Of a stretch of 64,000 bases of DNA, positions 9,484 through 19,084 are shown in pieces. Within the stretch, counting starts at the first letter, position 1; each line of letters starts with the position of its first letter. Source of the DNA: an uncultured Odoribacter sp. (GTDB lineage Bacteria; Bacteroidota; Bacteroidia; Bacteroidales; Marinifilaceae). Under the pieces are notes generated by a model that was given only the letters and a program-made list of their open reading frames with translations, was not told the origin of the DNA and did not search any database. Where the stretch lies: assembly GCA_910589025.1 (NCBI GenBank), contig CAJURM010000008.1, positions 65,385 through 129,384 of the forward strand, given 5' to 3'. A program made the translations under genes and the position numbers.

Positions 9484-10674
9484 ATGTACGGAAAATTTCA
9501 AGATTTCTTAAAGACTGAAATCCAGTCTATAAAAGATGCCGGCCTGTACAAAACAGAACGGCTGATCGCCACCCCGCAGGGTGCTGAAATCAAACTGACC
9601 ACCGGCGAAACGGTATTGAACTTTTGTGCCAACAACTACCTCGGATTATCATCCGATCCCCGTGTAATCGAAGGAGCCAAAAAAGGACTCGACGCCCGCG
9701 GATACGGTATGTCATCAGTACGCTTCATCTGTGGGACCCAGGACATCCACAAAGAGCTCGAAGCTAAAATTTCCAAATTCTTCGGCACGGAAGACACCAT
9801 TCTCTATGCCGCTTGTTTCGACGCTAACGGCGGTGTTTTCGAACCGTTATTCAGCCAGGAAGATGCCATCATCTCCGACGAACTGAACCACGCTTCCATC
9901 ATTGATGGGGTGCGTCTCTGTAAAGCCGTTCGCTACCGCTACAAACACGCCAATATGGAAGACCTTGAAGAGCAGTTGAAAATCTCCCAGGCACAGCGTT
10001 TCCGCATCATCGTGACCGACGGTGTATTCTCTATGGACGGCGACATCGCCCGGTTGAAAGAGATATGCGACCTGGCAGACAAATACAATGCCTTGGTAAT
10101 GGTTGACGACAGCCACGCCGCCGGATTCATCGGCAAGACAGGCCGCGGTTCAGCTGAATACAACGGTGTAATGGACCGCGTTGACATCTTCACCGGAACC
10201 CTCGGAAAAGCATTGGGCGGCGCCATGGGCGGTTACACCACCGGTAAAAAAGAAATCATCGACATGCTTCGCCAGCGTTCCAGACCTTATCTGTTCTCCA
10301 ACTCTTTGTCTCCGGCCATCTGCGGAGCCTCCATCGCCGTTTTCGACATGCTGAGCGCCAGCACGGAACTGCGTGACAAAGTGATGGAAAATGCAGAATA
10401 CTTCCGGGCTAAACTAACGGAAGCCGGATTCGACCTGAAACCATCCGAATCGGCCATCTGCGCATTGATGCTGTACGATGCAGTGCTTTCACAGGAATTT
10501 GCAGCAGAATTGCAAAAAGAACACATCTACGTGACCGGTTTCTACTACCCGGTAGTACCCAAAGGCCAGGCACGTATCCGCATCCAATTGTCCGCAGCCC
10601 ACACCCGCGAACAGCTTGACCGCGCCATTGCCGCATTCATCAAAATCGGTAAAAAACTGAACGTGATCAAATAA
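9484..10674 (+). CDS. kbl: Glycine C-acetyltransferase (2-amino-3-ketobutyrate CoA ligase)
   Basis: This PLP enzyme of the alpha-oxoamine synthase family cleaves 2-amino-3-ketobutyrate with CoA to glycine and acetyl-CoA in threonine breakdown. The 396 residues match Kbl. Features include [10 protein letters not shown], the substrate-pocket [17 protein letters not shown], the cofactor Asp in [12 protein letters not shown] and the PLP lysine in [15 protein letters not shown] (about residue 243). A threonine dehydrogenase gene, often beside kbl, is absent here. A -7 box TAATTTTG lies at 9445-9452, but its -33 match is poorly spaced. Confidence 0.92.
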   Translation: MYGKFQDFLKTEIQSIKDAGLYKTERLIATPQGAEIKLTTGETVLNFCANNYLGLSSDPRVIEGAKKGLDARGYGMSSVRFICGTQDIHKELEAKISKFFGTEDTILYAACFDANGGVFEPLFSQEDAIISDELNHASIIDGVRLCKAVRYRYKHANMEDLEEQLKISQAQRFRIIVTDGVFSMDGDIARLKEICDLADKYNALVMVDDSHAAGFIGKTGRGSAEYNGVMDRVDIFTGTLGKALGGAMGGYTTGKKEIIDMLRQRSRPYLFSNSLSPAICGASIAVFDMLSASTELRDKVMENAEYFRAKLTEAGFDLKPSESAICALMLYDAVLSQEFAAELQKEHIYVTGFYYPVVPKGQARIRIQLSAAHTREQLDRAIAAFIKIGKKLNVIK

Positions 10675-10693
10675 CTGCATTAAAAACACACAT

Positions 10694-10729
10694 AAAGGCT
10701 GTGTCATTCACCGATACAGCCTTTTTTTA
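10694..10729 (+). terminator. Intrinsic terminator after kbl
   Basis: AAGGCTGT pairs with ACAGCCTT and is followed by T6, about 20 bases past the kbl stop. Confidence 0.88.
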
Positions 10730-10741
10730 TCAATAATCATT

Positions 10742-11527
10742 ATGAAAAACTACCTGCTCATCAGTATTTTTGCATCGCTGTGCAGCCTTCTGCTCTGCTG
10801 CCAATCCTCCCCGAAAGATCAATGGGAACTGGTATGGGAAGACACCTTCGGCAAAGAAGGAGTAATCGATACCGCCACCTGGAGCAAAATCCCCAGGGGA
10901 CGCCCCGACTGGAACAACTACATGAGTTCTTTCGATTCCTGCTACGCAGTAAAAAACAGCAACCTTATCCTGTACGGAATAAGAAACACCACACAACACC
11001 AGGACACAGCCCCCTATCTGACCGGAGGCGTTTATACCAAAGGGAAAAAAACATTTACAGATGGCAAAGTGGAAATCCGGGCAAAACTGGGCTCTGCCAC
11101 AGGAGCATGGCCTGCAATCTGGATGCTGCCCGAGAACGCCCCCTGGCCGACAGGAGGAGAGATTGACATCATGGAACGTCTTAACTCCGACACCCTTGTA
11201 TACCAAACGGTACACTCTCATTACACTTATACTTTAGGCATCCAAAACAATCCCCGAAGCGGTGCAACCGCCCCCATAAATCCGGAAGACTACAACATAT
11301 ACGGAGTGGAATTATATACGGATAGCCTGGTGTTTTACGTCAACCGGCAACCTGTTTTTACCTATCCCCGCATTCAAACGGAGCACCCCGGACAATATCC
11401 GTTCGACCAGCCCTTTTATCTTCTCATCGACATGCAACTCGGCGGAAAATGGGTAGGAAAAGTCAATCCCGACGAACTCCCGGTAAAAATGGAAATCGAT
11501 TGGGTACGGTTCTATAAAAAACGATAA
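10742..11527 (+). CDS. GH16-family glucanase lipoprotein
   Basis: This 261-residue lipoprotein has a lipobox-like LLLCCQS at the end of its signal sequence (about residues 15-21). The catalytic domain has the GH16 signature GGEIDIMERL (about residue 138), holding nucleophile, helper Asp and acid/base. It also has the AWPAIWMLP and IDWVRFYKK stretches typical of laminarinase- or lichenase-like members. It probably acts on beta-1,3- or mixed-linked glucans at the cell surface; exact specificity cannot be told. It is a single gene just past the kbl terminator. Confidence 0.88.
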   Translation: MKNYLLISIFASLCSLLLCCQSSPKDQWELVWEDTFGKEGVIDTATWSKIPRGRPDWNNYMSSFDSCYAVKNSNLILYGIRNTTQHQDTAPYLTGGVYTKGKKTFTDGKVEIRAKLGSATGAWPAIWMLPENAPWPTGGEIDIMERLNSDTLVYQTVHSHYTYTLGIQNNPRSGATAPINPEDYNIYGVELYTDSLVFYVNRQPVFTYPRIQTEHPGQYPFDQPFYLLIDMQLGGKWVGKVNPDELPVKMEIDWVRFYKKR

Positions 11528-11534
11528 ACCGGTA

Positions 11535-13355
11535 TTACCGGATTAATTCATCCACCAATTTTTCAAAGAATCCCTTATAAGAAGTGAGATTGACTTTACC
11601 GGTCAGTCTCTCTCTTTTTTCCATCTCTGCAACCGCCAGGGCAAACCACCGCGCCGCCTTGAAGCGGATGGACTTATCACGGCAATTTTCATTGATTTTT
11701 ACCCCCCAGCTATACAACTCGGCTTCGGATACTTCCTCCTCATTCCACCGTTCCTCCGCCAATTCCGTATACACATGCCAATCTCCCGTTTTCTCCGCCA
11801 TCTCCATCCGGGCATTTCTGACCAAGCTCCGCCATCCGTCCACTTTCTCCTTTTTCAGCCTTTTCACATACTCCTTAAAACCGGATTCGTCAAACCAGCT
11901 CCCTTGTTCCGTTTCTTTCACAAACCTCCCCGCTCCAACACGCCACACCTCCTGTATTTTCCGGTCAACAGCCTCCTGACCATAAAGCGTCGCCAACTCC
12001 CCGCAGTGCTCCCTTACATAACGGAATAGCCCCGAATCAGCATCGATCACGTAAGCAGCATATATCGTCCAATATTTCCGTTGTTTCAAACACTCCGCTC
12101 CTTTCCCCGTCAGGTAGACAGAAGCTACTTCACCAGCCTCCACCACCTTCCCGGCACGTCCCAATACGTCAATATACTCCTCCACAAAATCCGACGCTCG
12201 CTCCCCATTCAGGAATCGGGCCTGCATAACTGCCGAACCTCTTCCATCCACCACCCGCTGCGCCTCCGCAATCAACTCTTCCGCCGAATGCACCTTCCCA
12301 ACTTCATGCAAAAGATTTCCATTAGCATCCGTGAAACAAAAAAATTGCGGAAAAGTGACGGCATATTTCTCTTTCATCCTTTTTCCCTCCTCCCGGGTCA
12401 TATCATAACTCCCACACACAAAATGAGCCTCCAGAAAAGTCGCTACTTCCGGATCGCGGAAAACCTCCTTTTCCAACTGACGCCGCTCATTTCCTCCGGG
12501 CAAATACAAATCCAACATCACCCCCTTCGCCTCCTTTCCTGCACGTACCCCCAAGTCCTCCAGAGTCCCCGACTCAAAAACAATGCCCTCCGCTTTTTTT
12601 AATACCTGCCGCCCCAGCTCCAGGAATTCCTTTTTATCCAATGCCCCCTCAGCCCGGTAAACCACTTTTCCCTTGCCATTCAGAAAAATCCAGCAAGGAT
12701 AATGAGTTGCCCCGTACTTCGTTGCAATATCCGGCATAGTCGTATTGATAAAATGACGGTTATAAAAATCCGCCACTTCATCCAGATTCAACACATTCTT
12801 CTCCATCAGCAAACAAGACTGGCAACTTCCGGAAGTTCCCATCACAAAGACCAATTTTCCGGTCTCTTCCGCCTCATGCAACAAATCCGTCAGTCTCCCT
12901 TCCCTGAATTGAACGGAACGACTGTTATTCTTCCGAACCTCCGACCTCTCCAAAGCCTCCCGCCCCAATTCCAACAATTTCTCCGGCTTCCGCCCCAATC
13001 CCTCTGCCGGAATAATAGCCAGCAAATCGCCATAGGGCATAAAAAAAGCATAAGCAGGCCAAGGATACATCAACAACTTCGGCTCAAAGAAATGCCCCTC
13101 TTCCGACGTCATATCCATACCTATCCCCACAGCATGGCGACGAAGAAACAACCGGACGGCTTCATCTGCAAACAACTGCTGAGCCACCTTATCTCCCGGC
13201 TCTATCCCCACCGCTACAAAAACCATCTTCCGTTCCTTCAGAGCCGTCATGCTCGCCTCACCCCAAGTCATACAGGTAACTACCGGACACTCTTCCTGCG
13301 CCCGGACATAACCTGTCATCACTCCCAAAATCATGATTAGAATCCACTTCATCAT
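11535..13355 (-). CDS. Exported protein with three thioredoxin-like domains
   Basis: A 606-residue protein with a signal peptide (MMKWILIMILGVMTGYVRA). Three thioredoxin-fold segments follow one another at about 25-130, 140-250 and 270-370. Only the middle one keeps a redox pair (GSCQSCLLME, CQSC). The first and third have similar strand-helix spacing and phrases such as DMTSEEG and DMTREEG but lack CxxC. The C-terminal 230 residues are helical, charged and unassigned. The middle part resembles DUF255/thioredoxin_7 proteins. It converges on the GH16 gene and lies upstream of lpxB on the same strand. The exact role is unknown. Confidence 0.7.
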   Translation of the reverse strand: MMKWILIMILGVMTGYVRAQEECPVVTCMTWGEASMTALKERKMVFVAVGIEPGDKVAQQLFADEAVRLFLRRHAVGIGMDMTSEEGHFFEPKLLMYPWPAYAFFMPYGDLLAIIPAEGLGRKPEKLLELGREALERSEVRKNNSRSVQFREGRLTDLLHEAEETGKLVFVMGTSGSCQSCLLMEKNVLNLDEVADFYNRHFINTTMPDIATKYGATHYPCWIFLNGKGKVVYRAEGALDKKEFLELGRQVLKKAEGIVFESGTLEDLGVRAGKEAKGVMLDLYLPGGNERRQLEKEVFRDPEVATFLEAHFVCGSYDMTREEGKRMKEKYAVTFPQFFCFTDANGNLLHEVGKVHSAEELIAEAQRVVDGRGSAVMQARFLNGERASDFVEEYIDVLGRAGKVVEAGEVASVYLTGKGAECLKQRKYWTIYAAYVIDADSGLFRYVREHCGELATLYGQEAVDRKIQEVWRVGAGRFVKETEQGSWFDESGFKEYVKRLKKEKVDGWRSLVRNARMEMAEKTGDWHVYTELAEERWNEEEVSEAELYSWGVKINENCRDKSIRFKAARWFALAVAEMEKRERLTGKVNLTSYKGFFEKLVDELIR

Positions 13356-13419
13356 TGTCTCCTTGTTTGTGACCCTTACAAAATTAAGACTTATTTTTCA
13401 ATCACGGAGACGCCAGAGA

Positions 13420-14553
13420 CTACTGCTTTGCCCGTAACTCCTCTACCATTCTTGCTGCAAAGCGCCGGGAAGCTCCGGGTGCTCCTAAACGACAATTGAT
13501 TTCCTCGTAATCGGCAAGCATTCTTGCTCTCTTCCCGAATTGCTCCAACAAAGCAGTTAGTTCCGCCCGTAAATTCCGGCGGTTCAACTTCTGCATCAGC
13601 AACTCCTTGACCACTTCCCGCCCCATAATGAGATTGACCAAAGAAATGTATTTCACCTTAACAAACGCTTTAAACAGGAAATAACTCAACGCCCCTCCCT
13701 CCCCACTATAACAAACCGTCTGAGGCACTTTGAGTATAGCGGTCTCCAACGTCGCTGTCCCCGAAGTCACCAATGCCGCCACAGATTGTTGTAACAAGCG
13801 GTAAGTCTGCCCGTACACCACGGCAACCTCCTTGCCGTTCAGATAAGGCGCATAATCTGCTCCCGCCATCGAAGGCGCACCGGCAATGACAAACTGATAA
13901 TCCGGAAAACACTCCGTCATCTCCAACATTTTCGGCAGAACATGTTTTATCTCCTGGCTGCGGCTGCCTGCCAACAAAGCGACAATAGGCTTTGAAGACA
14001 AACGATTCGCCGTCACAAATTGTTCAAAAGTCTCCTCCTGAAACGAACGTCCGTACACTGCATCCACCAACGGATTTCCTTCATACTCCGCCTTGTAACC
14101 GTATTTTTTGTAAAAATCGGTCTCAAAAGGAAAAATCACGTACATCCGGTCCACATATTTCTTGATTTTCTTCACCCTACCCGTATTCCACGCCCACAGC
14201 TTCGGCGAAATATAATAAAACACCCGGATACCCGCCTCCTTGGCAAACCGGGCTATCCGCAGATTGAAACCGGCATAATCCACCAAAATCAGCACATCCG
14301 GCTTCCAACATACCACATCTTCGCTGCACAACCGGATATTTGTCTGAATCTTACCCAGATTTTTCAATACAGTCAAAAAACCCATAATCGCCGTATCCTT
14401 GTAATGGCGTACAATCTCACACCCCGCCTGCTGCATCAAATCACCGCCCCACCCCCGGACAACAGCCTGTGGATCTTCCTCTTTCAAACCTTTTATCAAA
14501 TTGGAAGCATGCAAATCACCCGAAGCTTCCCCCGCTATGATATAATATTTCAT
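13420..14553 (-). CDS. lpxB: Lipid-A-disaccharide synthase
   Basis: LpxB joins UDP-2,3-diacylglucosamine and lipid X to give the lipid A disaccharide at the inner membrane. The 377-residue protein has the family opening YYIIAGEASGDLHASNLI, the central LILVDYAGFNLRIA and the GSRSQEI nucleotide-binding stretch near residue 195. Length is normal. A -7 box reading TATCTTTG on the minus strand at 14620-14613 is a likely promoter, shared back to back with mtaB. Confidence 0.96.
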   Translation of the reverse strand: MKYYIIAGEASGDLHASNLIKGLKEEDPQAVVRGWGGDLMQQAGCEIVRHYKDTAIMGFLTVLKNLGKIQTNIRLCSEDVVCWKPDVLILVDYAGFNLRIARFAKEAGIRVFYYISPKLWAWNTGRVKKIKKYVDRMYVIFPFETDFYKKYGYKAEYEGNPLVDAVYGRSFQEETFEQFVTANRLSSKPIVALLAGSRSQEIKHVLPKMLEMTECFPDYQFVIAGAPSMAGADYAPYLNGKEVAVVYGQTYRLLQQSVAALVTSGTATLETAILKVPQTVCYSGEGGALSYFLFKAFVKVKYISLVNLIMGREVVKELLMQKLNRRNLRAELTALLEQFGKRARMLADYEEINCRLGAPGASRRFAARMVEELRAKQ

Positions 14554-14714
14554 AATAAATCCCGGTTAGAAAAACATACGTGCCTGTTCCCCTCCTCCTA
14601 CATCTTTCTCCGCAAAGATAAAAAATACCCCCAAAATAATTACTTTTGCATCCGAATTAAGTCCGCGGACCCCATTTCATTTCACTCATTCACAACAAAC
14701 ACAGAGAACCTCTT

Positions 14715-15998
14715 ATGATTCTGGCAGGAAAAAAAGCAGCATACATCACCCTCGGGTGTAAACTAAATTTTTCTGAAACCTCAACTATCCGGCACAGCCT
14801 GGAAAATGCAGGCGTAACAACAGTGGACGAAAAACAGGGTGCTGACATTTTCATCATCAACACATGCAGTGTAACCGACGTCGCAGAACGCAAAGGACGC
14901 CAGATCATCCGGAAAATCATCCACCATAATCCGGACGCCTATATTGTAGTTGTAGGGTGTTATGCCCAGCTCCGAGCCAAAGAACTAATGCAAATAGAGG
15001 GTGTCAACCTGGTGTTGGGGGCACAAGATAAGTTTAAAGTGGAAGAATACCTGCGTTTCTGCGATGAAAGGCAGAAGCAGGAACCCCACTCGTGCGATAT
15101 TTTTAAATTAGGGGATTTCGATCTCGCATGCTCTTTCGGTGACCGGACACGGTGTTTCCTCAAAATACAGGATGGCTGCGATTACTTTTGCAGCTACTGT
15201 ACCATCCCATTTGCCCGGGGCAAAAGCCGAAGCGCCACCATCAGCCAGGTTGTCGATACAGCCCGATCGGTAGCAGACAAGGGAATCAAGGAAATTATTC
15301 TGACAGGCGTCAATACCGGCGACTTCGGCAAGGGAAGCGAAGAAACCTTTTCCGATCTCATCCAAGCGCTGGACAAGGTAGAAGAAATCAACCGTTTCCG
15401 CATCTCCTCGATTGAACCGAATCTACTGACGGATGAAATCATCCGGTTCGTGGCCACCTCTTCCCGATTTATGCCCCACTTCCACATTCCCCTGCAATCG
15501 GGAAGCAATGACGTGCTACACCTCATGAAACGCCGCTACACCCGGGAATTATTTGCCGAAAAGGTCCGCACCATCAAGACGCTGATTCCCGACGCCTTCA
15601 TCGGAGTCGATGTCATAGCCGGGATGCGGGGAGAAAATGAACAGCATTTTGAAGACGCACTGGCTTTTATCTCCCAACTGAATATCTCCCGGCTCCACGT
15701 ATTCCCATACTCCGAACGCCAAGGCACAAAAGCCTTAGAAATCCGGGGAAGCGTTTCACCGGAAGAAAAACACCGCCGGGTGGAAGCCCTCCTGCAAATA
15801 TCAGAACAGAAACTGCACAATTTCTACCATCAATTCATCGGCAAAACCCGGAATGTATTATTTGAAGACAATAATTCCAACGGCAAAATGGGAGGCTTCA
15901 CAGACAATTACATCCGGATTGAAGTTCCCTTCAACCCGGCCTGGGCAAACCAAATCCGCCCCATAACCCTTGTCTCCGATTTACTGAGCCAGGATTGA
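14715..15998 (+). CDS. mtaB: tRNA t6A37 methylthiotransferase MtaB
   Basis: MtaB is a radical SAM enzyme that adds a methylthio group to t6A at position 37 of tRNAs reading ANN codons. The N-terminal UPF0004 domain has three cluster cysteines (LGCKLNFSE, INTCSV, VGCYAQ). The radical SAM motif is CDYFCSYC (about residue 155) and a TRAM domain closes the protein. Its 427 residues and the GCKLN opening favour MtaB over MiaB. It diverges from lpxB. Confidence 0.93.
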   Translation: MILAGKKAAYITLGCKLNFSETSTIRHSLENAGVTTVDEKQGADIFIINTCSVTDVAERKGRQIIRKIIHHNPDAYIVVVGCYAQLRAKELMQIEGVNLVLGAQDKFKVEEYLRFCDERQKQEPHSCDIFKLGDFDLACSFGDRTRCFLKIQDGCDYFCSYCTIPFARGKSRSATISQVVDTARSVADKGIKEIILTGVNTGDFGKGSEETFSDLIQALDKVEEINRFRISSIEPNLLTDEIIRFVATSSRFMPHFHIPLQSGSNDVLHLMKRRYTRELFAEKVRTIKTLIPDAFIGVDVIAGMRGENEQHFEDALAFISQLNISRLHVFPYSERQGTKALEIRGSVSPEEKHRRVEALLQISEQKLHNFYHQFIGKTRNVLFEDNNSNGKMGGFTDNYIRIEVPFNPAWANQIRPITLVSDLLSQD

Positions 15999-16114
15999 GC
16001 TTTTTCACTCCCCTTCGAACTGGATGTATAAAATATTAACAATCACTCCATTATATTCCGACGTTTGTTTTATCTATTTAACGAAATTTAATTCAAAAAG
16101 AAAAAGCAAACCGT

Positions 16115-16199
16115 TATATTTGTATCGGAAATTTTTTCATAGTTTGTTTCTGTTTAGGGTTAGTAGTGTAAGTCGCCGGAAATCCGGCGACTTATTTTT
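16115..16199 (+). ncRNA. Possible small RNA with own -7 box and terminator
   Basis: A perfect -7 box (TATATTTG) is followed about 48 bases later by the terminator hairpin, so a transcript of about 70 bases could form. No good -33 TTTG lies at the right distance (only TTTA, spaced too far). It could instead be a chance box in the mtaB 3' region. No known RNA family was recognised. Confidence 0.3.
16170..16199 (+). terminator. Intrinsic terminator
   Basis: AAGTCGCCGG and CCGGCGACTT form a perfect 10-bp stem with loop AAAT, followed by ATTTTTATT. It ends mtaB transcripts or the possible small RNA. Confidence 0.88.
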
Positions 16200-16303
16200 A
16201 TTCCCCAACACCAACCAACAGCAATGAATCTGCCCCTCAAAACTTTTGCCGTTGGAACAAATTTATCGTATTTTTACACGATATAAATTCTTAGTTTACC
16301 ATC

Positions 16304-17317
16304 ATGCATATACTGATCACCGGCACCGCAGGTTTCATCGGTTCTTTTCTCGCAGAAGCCTTAGCCAAACGCGGACACCAAATCTACGGAATAGACTCCA
16401 TCAACGATTATTACGACGTCAACCTAAAAAAAACACGTCTGGAAAAAGGCGGGATTCATGCTCCCTCTTACGGCAAGGAGGTAATTTCGGACACCCTGCC
16501 CAACTACCGATTCCGGCAAATGGACCTGAGCGCCCCAAAAGAGCTGGACACTATCTTTCAAAACCACCGCTTTGACTGTATCATTAACCTGGCAGCCCAA
16601 GCGGGAGTACGCTACAGTCTACAAAATCCGGAGGCCTACATCCAAAGCAATATCGTCGGCTTTCTTCACCTGCTGGAGCACTGCCGCCAACACCAATGCC
16701 CCCGTTTTATATATGCCTCCTCTTCCTCCGTGTACGGCAACTCAGCACAAGCCCCTTTTAATGAAAATGAACGGGTTGACCATCCGGTGAGCCTGTACGC
16801 CGCCACCAAAAAGAGCAACGAACTCATGGCTTATACCTATTCACATCTATACCATATCCAAACTACAGGCCTCCGTTTCTTTACCGTATACGGTCCCTAT
16901 GGCCGTCCTGATATGGCACCGATACTGTTTGCCAAGGCGATACGCAACAACCAGCCCATCCGCATTTTTAACAACGGCAACCTGTCTCGCGATTTTACGT
17001 ACATTGATGATATTGTTGAAGGTATCGTAAAAATTACCGAACACCCGGAACAAGCCTCTCAGGATACACCCAACGTCCCGGCAGTCGTGTACAACATCGG
17101 CCACGGCTCTCCTGTCCAACTGATGGATTTTATCCGTATCCTGGAAAAAAACTTAGGAAAAGAAGCCCGTAAAGAATATGTAGGCATGCAACCGGGCGAC
17201 GTATACCAAACCTGGGCCGATACCCGTAAATTAGAACAGGATTTCCATTATACGCCCTCTACCTCTCTGGAAAAAGGGATAGAGCAATTTGCCTCCTGGT
17301 TTCAACAGTTTTATTAA
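16304..17317 (+). CDS. NAD-dependent sugar epimerase, UDP-glucuronate 4-epimerase-like
   Basis: This is a 337-residue short-chain dehydrogenase/epimerase with the Rossmann motif GTAGFIG at residues 7-13. The catalytic pair is in SLYAATKKSNE (YxxxK, about residue 165). The sequence around YGIDSINDYYDVNLKKTRL and TVYGPYGRPDMAP is characteristic of UDP-glucuronate 4-epimerases that make UDP-galacturonate for surface polysaccharides. It may feed the capsule locus a few kb away, which reads in the opposite direction. It lies 29 bases before nhaA and is probably co-transcribed with it. Confidence 0.82.
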   Translation: MHILITGTAGFIGSFLAEALAKRGHQIYGIDSINDYYDVNLKKTRLEKGGIHAPSYGKEVISDTLPNYRFRQMDLSAPKELDTIFQNHRFDCIINLAAQAGVRYSLQNPEAYIQSNIVGFLHLLEHCRQHQCPRFIYASSSSVYGNSAQAPFNENERVDHPVSLYAATKKSNELMAYTYSHLYHIQTTGLRFFTVYGPYGRPDMAPILFAKAIRNNQPIRIFNNGNLSRDFTYIDDIVEGIVKITEHPEQASQDTPNVPAVVYNIGHGSPVQLMDFIRILEKNLGKEARKEYVGMQPGDVYQTWADTRKLEQDFHYTPSTSLEKGIEQFASWFQQFY

Positions 17318-17346
17318 CCGACACAACGTCCAATTCCTTCTGAAGA

Positions 17347-18687
17347 ATGAACAAAGCCGTTTTCAAAGCTCCGATACGCCGCTTTATTAAAGGACAGATC
17401 AACGGAGGGGCCATTTTGCTGATTGTGGCCGTGATTGCCATGATTATAGCCAACTCACCTTTCCGGGAGCACTACAACGCCTGGTTTGCCAAGGAAGTTG
17501 TCCTGCAATTCGGTGAGTTCAGTTTTTTCCGCAGCCACGGCCAAAACATGAGCTTCCTGACACTCATCAATGACGCACTGATGGCTATTTTTTTCTTTTC
17601 AGTAGGCTTGGAAATTAAACGGGAAATCCTGGTGGGTGAACTTTCGTCTCCCCGGAAAGCCTTATTACCAGTTATTGCCGCCTGCGGAGGCATGCTCGTC
17701 CCGGTACTTTTATTTTTACTGGTTTGTCCAGACGGTGAGGCAACCAAAGGAGCAGCCATTCCTATGGCAACTGACATCGCTTTCTCTCTCGGAGTGCTCT
17801 CCCTATTAGGCAAAAGAGTTCCTCTGAGCCTGAAAATATTTCTGACCGCTTTTGCCGTCGTAGACGACATCGGAGGCATCATCATTATCGGTCTGTTTTA
17901 TAGCAGCGACCTGATTCCGCAATACTTTCTCTGGGCTCTCCTATTCCTGGGTATTCTCTATTTAGGCGGGCACTTCCACATTACCAGCAAACTGTTTTAT
18001 ACCCTCTTCGGCATCGCCGTATGGTATCTGTTCCTGAACTCCGGCATACACCCTACCATCGCCGGAGTGATGGTGGCATTTGCCGTCCCCGCCCGCCCAA
18101 AATTCGACCTGGCACAATACACCGTCGACATCCGAAACAGTCTCACCCACCTCCCGAATAAAAATAGCCACGAAAACCGCATTCTGAGCAACTCCGAACT
18201 CTCCATACTCAAACATATCGAATCTTCCTCAGACAAGGCCATCAGTCCCCTACAATCCTTCGACGACAACCTTCGTCCCTTGGTCAACTATATCGTCATG
18301 CCCCTTTTTGCCTTCGCCAACGCCAGCATAAATTTCAACGGCATCGGATTGTCCTCCGTCAAAGGTGTCACACTGACCCTGTTTTTTGCTCTGGTAATCG
18401 GTAAACTCACAGGCATTTTCACGTTTACCTGGCTGGCAATCCAAAGCGGCTTTCTGTCCATGCCCGACCGCATGAATAACAAAATTCTATTCGGCATATC
18501 CTTATTGGGAGGCATCGGTTTCACAGTATCTCTATTTATCGCCAACCTATCCTATGCCAGTCTCCCCGGTTCCGGCGATCAACTCCTGAACCAAGCAAAA
18601 TTGGGTGTCATTTCCGGCTCCGTATTTGCCGGCATCTGTGGCTTCCTTGTCCTGAAACAAGTCCTGAAACAACCACCCGTCAAATAA
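17347..18687 (+). CDS. nhaA: Na+/H+ antiporter NhaA
   Basis: NhaA exchanges two protons for one sodium ion across the inner membrane. The 446-residue protein has about eleven or twelve membrane segments. The paired aspartates are in FAVVDDIGGIIII (about residues 164-165) and the conserved MATDIAFSLG lies near 141. The loop about residues 245-290 is longer than in E. coli NhaA, as is common in Bacteroidetes. It follows the epimerase gene in a likely two-gene unit with no obvious functional link. Confidence 0.94.
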   Translation: MNKAVFKAPIRRFIKGQINGGAILLIVAVIAMIIANSPFREHYNAWFAKEVVLQFGEFSFFRSHGQNMSFLTLINDALMAIFFFSVGLEIKREILVGELSSPRKALLPVIAACGGMLVPVLLFLLVCPDGEATKGAAIPMATDIAFSLGVLSLLGKRVPLSLKIFLTAFAVVDDIGGIIIIGLFYSSDLIPQYFLWALLFLGILYLGGHFHITSKLFYTLFGIAVWYLFLNSGIHPTIAGVMVAFAVPARPKFDLAQYTVDIRNSLTHLPNKNSHENRILSNSELSILKHIESSSDKAISPLQSFDDNLRPLVNYIVMPLFAFANASINFNGIGLSSVKGVTLTLFFALVIGKLTGIFTFTWLAIQSGFLSMPDRMNNKILFGISLLGGIGFTVSLFIANLSYASLPGSGDQLLNQAKLGVISGSVFAGICGFLVLKQVLKQPPVK

Positions 18688-18724
18688 TCATCCGGAAAAC
18701 ATTCTAATTAATTTCCAAAAATTC

Positions 18725-18755
18725 TTTGCAATTACCAAAAATCCCTCTATATTTG
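18725..18755 (+). promoter_or_regulatory. Promoter of tRNA-Ser
   Basis: TTTG (18725-18728), 19 bases, then TATATTTG (18748-18755). It is an exact Bacteroidetes promoter placed 11 bases before the tRNA. Confidence 0.85.
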
Positions 18756-18766
18756 CACTCGCAATT

Positions 18767-18851
18767 GGAGAGATGGCAGAGTGGTCGAATGCGGCGGTCT
18801 TGAAAACCGTTGAAGGGCAACTTTCCGGGGGTTCGAATCCCTCTCTCTCCG
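18767..18851 (+). tRNA. tRNA-Ser (anticodon UGA)
   Basis: An 85-base class II tRNA. The acceptor stem is GGAGAGA/TCTCTCC with discriminator G. The D arm has GGCAGAGTGGTCGAATGC and the anticodon loop reads CTTGAAA with anticodon TGA. A long variable arm (GTTGAAGGGCAAC) precedes the TTCGAAT T-loop. CCA is not encoded. It has its own promoter and terminator. Confidence 0.97.
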
Positions 18852-18860
18852 CAGAAAGAC

Positions 18861-18892
18861 AAAGAGTTAGCTAATCGCTAACTCTTTTTTTA
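18861..18892 (+). terminator. Terminator after tRNA-Ser
   Basis: AAAGAGTTAGC pairs with GCTAACTCTTT and a T run follows, ten bases past the tRNA. Confidence 0.92.
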
Positions 18893-18915
18893 TTTCCGGT
18901 AAAAAGAGATGGAGA

Positions 18916-18953
18916 AATAAAAAAGTTCCATAACGTTTTGTTATGGAACTTTT
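18916..18953. terminator. Terminator at the end of the capsule operon
   Basis: A 13-bp inverted repeat (AAAAGTTCCATAA) lies here. Read on the minus strand it is followed by TTTTTTATTT, so it ends the leftward capsule operon about 130 bases after the last gene. The plus strand also shows TTTTATTT, so it may work both ways. Confidence 0.85.
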
Positions 18954-19084
18954 ATTTATACGGGATACTGACATTTTTAATGTATCCCAATAACTATCAA
19001 CTTGTTTCTATCTCTTCAAACACCAGTGGGGTACAAATAGGAATAAGAATATTTTCCACAAGGTGTATAATACTTTCCCGGATT

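Larger units (their letters stand above)
15999..16303 (+). other. Non-coding gap between mtaB and the epimerase gene
   Basis: This 305-base A/T-rich stretch has no convincing ORF; a 67-codon frame across it lacks any recognisable feature. It holds a TATATTTG box at 16115-16122, then a strong hairpin terminator at 16170-16199. Only the last 100 bases can form the leader of the epimerase gene. Confidence 0.6.

Noticed and set aside
16024..16227. 67-codon plus-strand ORF after mtaB
   Set aside because: It spans the terminator hairpin at 16170-16199 and has no domain or conserved-looking pattern.
18767..18851. tRNA-Ser as an integration site for the capsule locus
   Set aside because: No second copy of the tRNA 3' end was found near 33.4 kb, so no att pair can be shown.
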